Shown one piece after another: positions 56,851 to 64,000 of a DNA stretch of 64,000 bases. Numbering within the stretch: the stretch's first letter is position 1; the number at the start of each line of letters is the position of its first letter. This stretch comes from Oncomelania hupensis (lineage: Eukaryota; Mollusca; Gastropoda; Littorinimorpha; Pomatiopsidae): positions 64,982,482 through 65,046,481 of the forward strand of contig CM072516.1 in assembly GCA_036898135.1 (NCBI GenBank), in the 5' to 3' direction. The position numbers were made by a program, and so were the translations under genes. The notes beneath the pieces are model-generated. The model saw only the letters and a list, made by a program, of their open reading frames with translations, had not been told where the DNA came from and made no database searches.

Positions 56851-57535
56851 ACTAATACTCCCAGACCAATAGATACGAGTTGATAAGCATATCCAGTTGG
56901 TGCTAACATCCTTTGAAGACTGAGCTTTGTTCCATTTTAAGGTCCTGCATGAGCCCCTCAAGCAAGTGCAGATCACATTGTAGTGTATATAACCAGCCTA
57001 TTTTAGGTAGTCTGTCTAAGGTTAAGGGATATAGGGCCTACATTTTGCAGTATTAGGTAGAGACGCAAGTTCGTAGAAGTAAAATATGCAAAGCGTTGCA
57101 TTTTATCCGTCTGCAAGAACCCCCTTCTACCGAAATTAAAACAGTATCGAAATGGCTTTAATTTTAAACCAGATAATTTTGGACACGCCGAGCTTTCCTT
57201 TCCTTACAACTACAAAAATTAATAGGGAAGGCCTATAAAATATGCAGTCTTTGAGCACAGCTTGCAAATTGTTGCATACGTTCGTCCTGAGCTCCTCATA
57301 CAGTGAGTAGAGTATCGAATACAAAAATCGTTTGAGATGGTAATTTTACTGTTTTATCCCAACGCTCAAGCAATTCCTCAGGGTTTCCTTCTCACCCCAA
57401 TCCCCCCTTACACCCAAGTTTACCTTGAGTATTCCATATATAGTTTGGGATTCTTTTGACTTTTGAAACCCTTGCACATAGTTTTAAACTATGTCCATTA
57501 TTGTATCTCATCAGTGCATAAATAATTCAGAGGAT
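56851..57535. other. Unassigned
   Basis: No recognised feature. Confidence 0.4.
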
Positions 57536-57540
57536 ATTGT

Positions 57541-57545
57541 TTTTT

Positions 57546-57577
<32 letters not shown>

Positions 57578-57583
57578 GTTGTC

Positions 57584-57652
<69 letters not shown>

Positions 57653-57696
57653 TCTTACTCGCTTTACTAAAACACCTGCGCAGTTTCATCATCATT

Positions 57697-57762
<66 letters not shown>

Positions 57763-57794
57763 TTCTTCTTCTTCTTCTTCTTCTTCTTCTTCTT

Positions 57795-57825
<31 letters not shown>

Positions 57826-57890
57826 TTCTTCTTCTTCGTCTTCCTCTCCTCATTTATCTTCTTCTTCTTCCGCTTCTTCTTCTTCTTTAG
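57541..57890. repeat. Compound trinucleotide array GTT-ATT-CAT-CTT
   Basis: (GTT)n to about 57585, (ATT)n to 57652, a 32-base gap, (CAT)n at 57685-57762, then (CTT)n to about 57835 and degenerate CTT to 57890. Confidence 0.95.
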
Positions 57891-58285
57891 TATCTTGTGA
57901 AAAAATATGTGTACATAGCAAAATATAGCACTGTCCATTTTTTTCACATTCTAACGTAACCAGCGTAGTTTCGACAGGACGAGTCATATTCTATAATTCA
58001 CCTGCGTCCAAAAGCTAGTCTTAGATTGTGTGTGCCGTTCAGCCTATTGTTCAGTGAAGTAAAATGTGTAAGCCTACATGACTGTGTAGAATGACATGAC
58101 CTTCATCCGCCCAACCACCGCTCCCATTCCCAACACTATCAAATGTTTGCAGATACTTGTAATGCGGTATGCGATGATGTCATAATCTGATACGTGTCAC
58201 TGTATGGGAGAACACAATACCGTAATAACTTCCATATATTGCATTAATGTCTACCTGTGTCCACGATCATTTCACTGTGTTTTAA
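57891..58285. other. Unassigned
   Basis: No recognised feature. Confidence 0.4.
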
Positions 58286-58288
58286 CCT

Positions 58289-58362
58289 ACAGCCGTAGCC
58301 AAGCGGTAGAGCGTATGCCCTGCATGCATGCACACCCAGGTTAGAATCTCGTGGTGGACAAA
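58289..58362 (+). repeat. tRNA-like SINE head candidate
   Basis: GCCGTAGCCAAGCGGTAGAG resembles an A-box region and GGTTAGAATCTC a B box about 30 bases later. The T arm is degenerate and no intact cloverleaf is seen. Confidence 0.45.
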
Positions 58363-58365
58363 ATA

Positions 58366-59046
<681 letters not shown>

Positions 59047-59052
59047 TCTTCC

Positions 59053-59133
59053 GCCACCATCGTGACGCGAACCCAGGTTCTCTGCCACGCCAAAAATGAT
59101 GAGAGTACTCTACCACTGAGCTACGCGGCAAGT
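59053..59133 (-). repeat. tRNA-like SINE head
   Basis: Minus strand reads CGTAGCTCAGTGGTAGAGTA (A box) and CTGGGTTCGCGTCAC (B box), followed at once by the CT side of the (GA)n array. Same layout as 37275-37348: tRNA-like head then GA/CT array. Confidence 0.55.
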
Positions 59134-59267
59134 GTGCCATTTTAGGAAGCTTAGAGTTAGGTGCAGACTTCGGTCAAATCCTTGTGAAGATCTATGAGCC
59201 GGCAAGTGTCGCAGTCAGTATATTAGCCATTGCACTGATGGACTTTATAATGCATTTCACAATCTCA

Positions 59268-59365
59268 CGCACGCACACACCCACACATACACACACACAC
59301 ACTCACACATACGCATGCACGCACGCACGCGCGCGCTCTTACACACAGACACACACAAGACATGG
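59268..59365. repeat. (CA)n tract
   Basis: CA with GCACGC interruptions. Confidence 0.9.
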
Positions 59366-59616
59366 CAGAAAGACAGTGACAAACGCGCTTGTTTCGATGC
59401 AACAATGACATAAAAGTTCCATTAAGCAGTATGCAGTGTCCTTCTCCCCCCTTCGCCCCTCTTTCCTTCCCACCTTTACCCTCTTACAACCAACTCCCCT
59501 CACTCTCATCCACCCCCACCAAACACGACTCCGTCTCCCACGCCTATCACCCCTCCCACCCCCCCCATCCCAACGCCTTCCTAGAGCACTACTAACACGC
59601 TTCCCCTTTGATTCAG

Positions 59617-59708
59617 GTTATGTTAAAGTATGTGAATTGTTAAATCCAGGCGTGACACGAACAGATGCATTTTTAAGCACAAAGTGGAACTTGCACCGTG
59701 TTGCTTAC
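59617..59708 (+). CDS. Candidate internal exon of an unidentified plus-strand gene
   Basis: 92-nt plus-strand exon candidate. The acceptor ACGCTTCCCCTTTGATTCAG follows about 150 bases of pyrimidine-rich DNA; the donor is GTAAGGAATG from 59709. Only one of three frames is open: two leading bases, then YVKVCELLNPGVTRTDAFLS and TKWNLHRVAY, ending on a codon boundary. Consensus donor, good acceptor and ordinary protein-like composition support a real exon. The NPGVTRTD string is loosely like a segment of short-chain dehydrogenases, but that is not enough to name it. No partner exon was found. Confidence 0.48.
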
Positions 59709-60004
59709 GTAAGGAATGCCTCGCGTCCCGCCTGCTTTGCACAAATATTAATCTTAAATATCCACACATTAGCATGCGCAACAGGCTTTGACTGTAGCGT
59801 ACACATTGTGCCAAGGATATGCCCTGCATATATATATAGAGAGAGATAGATATATAAATAGATATAGATATAGACATAAATATCTATATATCTATATATT
59901 TATATATACACGCTACCTTTGTTTTTTTGGACTAAAAGATATATAAGAACATCTATTTAAAAAATTGTATATCCCTCCCTTTCTCCCTCTTTCCATCCCT
60001 ATAT

Positions 60005-60005
<1 letters not shown>
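59709..60005. other. Unassigned, with AT/TAGA simple sequence
   Basis: 59825-59910 is AT/GATA-type low complexity; the rest is unassigned. Confidence 0.45.

Positions 60006-60070
<65 letters not shown>
60006..60070. repeat. (CT)n microsatellite
   Basis: Pure CT array followed by C-rich sequence. 60130-60428 is unassigned. Confidence 0.95.
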
Positions 60071-60074
<4 letters not shown>

Positions 60075-60428
60075 CCAATCTTCATCCACTATTCTCTTCC
60101 CCACCCCACCCCGCTCCCCCCACCCCATTTCTCTACCTCACAGCTTGTTTGAAGCTAGTTAAGTTGTCACAGCCAACTAGAAATTTGTCACGCCCTGCTT
60201 GCACTAGTGTCTGTGATTCGCTCTGTCGTTTCTTCACACTGACCCTCCCTAACAGGACAGAAGTGTATACAATTTAATAATTGACAATAAATAGCTCTCC
60301 TACCCGCAATGATGTAAGAGGGGTGTGGGGTATTCACAAATTGTTAGACAGAAACTTCCTCAAATCTTCTATAGAATGCAGGAATATTCTTAAAGTTAAA
60401 GGCTGTTGAAGTTGGTAGCCTAAATACA

Positions 60429-60476
60429 AGAAGAAGAAGAAGAAGAAGAAGAAGAAGAAGAAGAAGAAGAAGAAGA
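60429..60476. repeat. (GAA)n microsatellite
   Basis: About 16 GAA units. Confidence 0.95.
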
Positions 60477-60551
60477 CTCAATGATATATGGATTAACTTC
60501 ACAACTTTTTAGACAGAGACTTCTAAAAACTTTTGTGAATAGCAGGAATAT

Positions 60552-60998
60552 TCCTATACACTTGCGAAACATGGACCCTCACAGCAGATCTACAACGAAG
60601 AATATAAAGCATGGAGATGAAGTGCTACAGAAGACATTTCCTATACCCAGCACATCAACAACGACGAAGTCCGACAGACCATTATACAAGCCATTGGACA
60701 ACACGACGACATGCTCACAATGGTGATGAAATGGAAACTCCGATGGTATGGCCACGTCACCAGAGCATCAGACCTTGCAAAGACTATCCTGAAAGGCACA
60801 GTGCAAGGAGGTAGAAGAAGAGGGAGACAGAAAAAGAGGTGGGAGGACAACATTCGAGAATGGACTGGCTTGACACAGAGCGAAGCCATGAGGATTGCTG
60901 AGCACAGAGAAAGATGGAGTACGCTGGTTAAACGATCACCTGTGGTGCCCCAACGACTTTCGAGTTACGGGATAGAATGGGATAGATAGGATAGGAAT
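60552..60998 (+). pseudogene. RTE-like LINE 3' end, copy 6
   Basis: Reads [50 protein letters not shown] and the terminal RAERW..LVKRSPVVPQR block, ending GGGATAGAATGGGATAGATA. An internal deletion of about 10 bases relative to other copies lies near 60635. Confidence 0.87.
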
Positions 60999-61205
60999 AT
61001 TCCTAAAGGCTGTAGAAGTAGGTTAAGAACTTCAAGAAAAAAAGAAAAAGAAAACTCAATGATATTAATAATATGGATCCTCTTAACACCATTTTAGATA
61101 CATAGACTTCCTCAAAACTGCTATGAATAGCAGACAATGCCATATTCTTAAAAGCTGCAACAGTTGGTTGAAGAAATAAAAGAAGTAGAAGAAGAGGAGG
61201 AAGTG
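60999..61205. other. Unassigned
   Basis: A partial duplication of the GGCTGTAGAAGT.GGTT...AAGAA block seen around 60400-60440 occurs here at 61008-61040 and 61150-61190. No gene. Confidence 0.4.
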
Positions 61206-62480
61206 ACACTCTTTATTCTGAAAACCTCATCCGACTGCTTGGATGAGAGAAAACAAATTACAATTCAATGCAGACAAAACAGAAGTCATGCAAATTGGCA
61301 CTAAGCATAAACTGTCCTCCAACCTCACTGACACAATAGGTCATAACAGGGATGTCGTTTGGGTCGGATCTTCGGCTTTTAGCCGAAATTTTTATAAAAA
61401 AGCCGATAAACTGTCCGTCATGTCGGCTCGCCGAGCCGAAGTTTTCACGGGTGAATCGGCTCGGTTTTGTTTATTTTTGCGATATTCCTGTGCTGTACGC
61501 TTGCAGTTTAGGTGAGGATTCGATAATTACTAAGGTTAAACCCAGAAACTCTGACAGTATTGTGGTCTGTCAAGGGACAGTCTAAACTTTTTATTGTTTT
61601 TGTGTGTATACAATTTAAGAAAATAAAATTTCTTTTCAATGTTCTTATTCTACTCTTAAAATTATGTTTTATTACAAAGATATGCATCCACAGAACACCT
61701 TTAATATATGGAGGTGGAGGGTGCACGTTAACGTAGTGAATCTAGTAAAAAAAACAACATGTGAGACTGCTTCAAATGGAAGAGAGAGCCTAAACTTTCT
61801 GTAAAAAGCCGAAAGTTTCACGGCTGTTTCGGCCAAATCGCCGAAGAAAAAAATTCATAGCAACATCCCTGCATAACACCATTTCTCTTTCACCTACTGC
61901 AAGGAACCTAAATGTTGTCCTGGACAAACCTTAATATGTCAGATTTTATCCGCAAAACATGTCAAGCCTGCCACTGCCGCATTGGACTTATCCGTAAATA
62001 CCTGACAATCGACGCAACTTTTAAACTTGTGACGCCTTTTATTTTCTCTCGATTTGACTATTACAACTCTCTTCTTTTTGGTATGACTGCTTCTTCCATC
62101 CACCATCTGCAACGTGTTCAAAACGCTGCGCTCGCCTCATTCTAAAAAAGAAAAAAATCCTACCACGTCACTCCACTTCTTCGCTCACTCCACAGGCTTC
62201 CCATACTGCAAAGAATTCTTTATAAAATCCGTCTTTTCTGTTACAAGTGTCTCCATGATTACGCTCCCTCATATACCTTGCCGATAATATCCAACACTAC
62301 CCTCTCGCAACTGTCGCTCTTCATCTGACACACTCCTTCTTAGTAAGCGATTCCCCGCCACAAACTGTCCTCTGTTAGTTCTAGATCTTTTTCTGACTTT
62401 GGACCAACTGCCTGGAATTCTTTACCACTTTATCTCCGCAGCATACTGAATATCAACACCTTCAAAGCAAACCTCAAGCT
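61206..62480 (+). pseudogene. CR1/L2-like ORF2 C-terminus split by an insertion
   Basis: The first part (61243-61346) reads RENKLQFNADKTEVMQIGTK. After the 525-base insertion the frame resumes SLSPTARNLNVVLD at 61885-61925, then FIRKTCQACHCRIGLIRKYL, VQNAALASF, and broken frames to a terminal block near 62470. Removing the insertion and one copy of the 5-base duplication leaves the frame open across the junction. Other stops and frameshifts show the LINE copy is dead. Confidence 0.85.
61347..61871. mobile_element. hAT-like non-autonomous DNA transposon (MITE)
   Basis: 525 bases with terminal inverted repeats CAGGGATGTCG / CAACATCCCTG (10 of 11 matching) and a 5-base flanking direct repeat CATAA (61342-61346 and 61872-61876). 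Subterminal regions on both sides are rich in GCCGA/TCGGC motifs (for example GGCTTTTAGCCGAA, CGGCTCGCCGAGCCG and AAAAGCCGAAAG). No transposase frame. CAGGG-type ends are usual for hAT elements, but hAT normally makes 8-base duplications, so the superfamily is open. Confidence 0.82.
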
Positions 62481-62786
62481 CATTTCTTCTCCTGACCTGT
62501 TCTGTCTTCAAACTGCTTCTTCCATATTGCCTCATCCTTTTTGTGCGTACGCGTGTGTTTGTGTGTATGTGTGTGTATGTCTGCTTGTGTATGCATGTGT
62601 GGGGAACCACTTAGTTTATTACTGCCTCTCCCCCAGTCCGCTTTGATTTCTCCTGCTCCCACCTAACCATTTATGTGTATATGTATGGTACTAAAGTTTA
62701 ATGAGTGTGTGAATGGGCGAAGAAACGCTTTGAAATGTGCCTTACTAGGAAAAATGCCTTTAAATATTCTTACTCTTATCCTTTTT
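62481..62786. other. Unassigned, short GT run
   Basis: GT run at 62548-62600; nothing else recognised. Confidence 0.45.
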
Positions 62787-62857
<71 letters not shown>

Positions 62858-62974
62858 GGAAAGCCATCAGGGCTGCTGAGGACAGAGAAAGATGGAGTAT
62901 GCTGGTTAAACGATCATCTGTGGTGCCCCTACGACCTCCGGGTTACGGGATAGGATAGGATAGGATAGGATAGG

Positions 62975-63038
<64 letters not shown>
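62787..63038. repeat. (ATT)n arrays flanking an RTE 3' end
   Basis: (ATT)n at 62787-62857 and 62976-63038 with the 115-base RTE-like tail fragment between them; followed by AAC/AAG units to about 63077. Confidence 0.93.
62861..62975 (+). pseudogene. RTE-like LINE 3' end, copy 7 (tail only)
   Basis: Terminal 115 bases of the family: GGGCTGCTGAGGACAGAGAA, the VCWLNDHLWCPYDLRVTG block, and a (GGATA)n tail with five units. Strongly 5'-truncated. Confidence 0.88.
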
Positions 63039-63039
<1 letters not shown>

Positions 63040-63299
63040 GAACAACAAGAACAACAACAAGAACAACAACAAGAAGAATGGATCTGCTGTCCATATTTTA
63101 GATATAACCGCGCTCGTACTAGGTTTTCTGAAGAACAAATAGATAGGTAAATGGCTTTATCTGTCTCACCTTATCACGTTTTAACTTCAAGTTAAACGGC
63201 TGCTGCGCTATTGTACAAAGCGACGATTCTTTTCTGCATGGAGAAAATTCCTTCAGCATAGTCACAGACTACAGCCATTGAAAACATTCCTTACTGTTC

Positions 63300-63858
63300 C
63301 GATTTAGACGCGCACCATCGTTCCGAACATTTTGCAAAGCGTGCCATAATAGCGTGTAGTTACCTTTGATTTGATTCTGGGGCTGTTGCTAAAAAAAAGC
63401 TTTGAATAATGCTGATAGTGTTTGTCGGTCGATATTGTTGTAGCAGAGTTGAGAACTTTCTGGAATTACTTGTTTATTATCGACCGAATGTTCGAGATAG
63501 ATCTCGCAATAAGTTAATTCTTGTAACGTGGGGAATGTTCTATGACGTAAGACAGAGCGACGTTCCGGTGGCGAGTTTTAATTATCTCGATTGGGTGTTT
63601 TATTGCATCATTCTGGAATGTTCTGAACTATTCTACATTGTTGAGAGGCTATATAAGTAATGCACTGCCTACTTGGAAAAAAAGCTATTTTTCGGAAAGC
63701 TATCTGGATGCAGTTGTTGATGTTTGCTGAATAAAGTTGGAAAACTTTAACACGACCACTCCTGCCTTGTTGCTGAGTGAACGGGCTGCGTGGATAACGC
63801 ATTCGAGTTACACAACATTCAAGCATCGGGGCTAACTCTACCATTGACTCGTGTAACA
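63300..63858 (+). repeat. LTR-like sequence, copy B
   Basis: Diverged relative of 41120-41710 (see shared blocks there). GGCTATATAAGTAATGCACT at about 63648 is a good TATA-like box and GCTGAATAAAGTTGG at about 63727 carries AATAAA. The end TGTAACA is at 63852-63858. Same orientation as copy A, 22 kb away, with no shared internal region, so probably two independent solo LTRs. 63859-64000 is unassigned. Confidence 0.58.
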
Positions 63859-64000
63859 CTTACATTATGTATTATTATACAATACTGCTGTTTGTTACCT
63901 TCTCCACGGATACTGACGTTACAAAAGCCTGTGACATTTAAAATATTCTTACCTTTGTCCCATAATCACGCGTATATTCACTTTAAACATACTATGGCTG

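Overview
This window looks like repeat-rich intergenic and intronic DNA from an animal, most likely a marine lophotrochozoan such as a gastropod mollusc. The organism is inferred; no taxon marker was seen. The reasons are the eukaryotic splice signals, the absence of bacterial-style genes, the very dense microsatellites (GA, CA, ATT, GAT, GAA, CTAT), several tRNA-derived SINE families and numerous decayed non-LTR retrotransposons. Nearly all long open frames are translated microsatellites or transposon relics.

The one intact long gene is the gag-pol of an LTR retrotransposon at 27767..35853 on the minus strand. It has two 1527-bp LTRs with only four differences, TGTCA...TGACA ends, a perfect 5-bp target duplication (ATGTG) and an unbroken reading frame of about 1499 codons. 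The domain order is Gag - protease - integrase - reverse transcriptase - RNase H. Integrase therefore precedes RT, the Ty1/copia order, yet the integrase GPY motif and the RT/RNase H are of Ty3/gypsy type. This is the hallmark of the Gmr1-like group, and the copy looks recent and possibly still functional.

A second layer is a probable host gene on the minus strand spread over about 44 kb. Exons at 21532..21624 and 8637..8700 join in phase and read as the first half of an EH (Eps15-homology) domain. An exon at 25179..25251 is phase-compatible with them. Further upstream are a candidate exon at 49054..49102 and a candidate first coding exon with ATG and splice donor at 52259..52295. A weak in-phase candidate at 45694..45790 could bridge the gap. 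If these belong together, the Gmr1-like element sits in an intron in the same orientation. One separate plus-strand exon candidate lies at 59617..59708.

Layout: 0-5 kb holds three decayed non-LTR retrotransposon fragments. 5-8 kb holds SINEs and a 38-bp minisatellite. 8-27 kb holds SINEs, microsatellites, an RNase H-bearing LINE relic, two RTE-like 3' ends and three EH-gene exons. 27.8-35.9 kb is the LTR element. 36-40 kb is a 560-bp repeat copy and the longest RTE-like copy, the latter interrupted by a palindromic MITE. 41-46 kb holds an LTR-like sequence and long CA and polypurine tracts. 46-54 kb holds a 26-bp minisatellite, GA/CA tracts, candidate 5' exons and a cluster of three SINE families. 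54-64 kb holds four more RTE-like copies, an L2-like relic split by a hAT-like insertion with a 5-bp target duplication, and a second LTR-like sequence.

Most boundaries of repeats were read by eye and are approximate to a few bases or tens of bases. Family names beyond clade level are not assigned.
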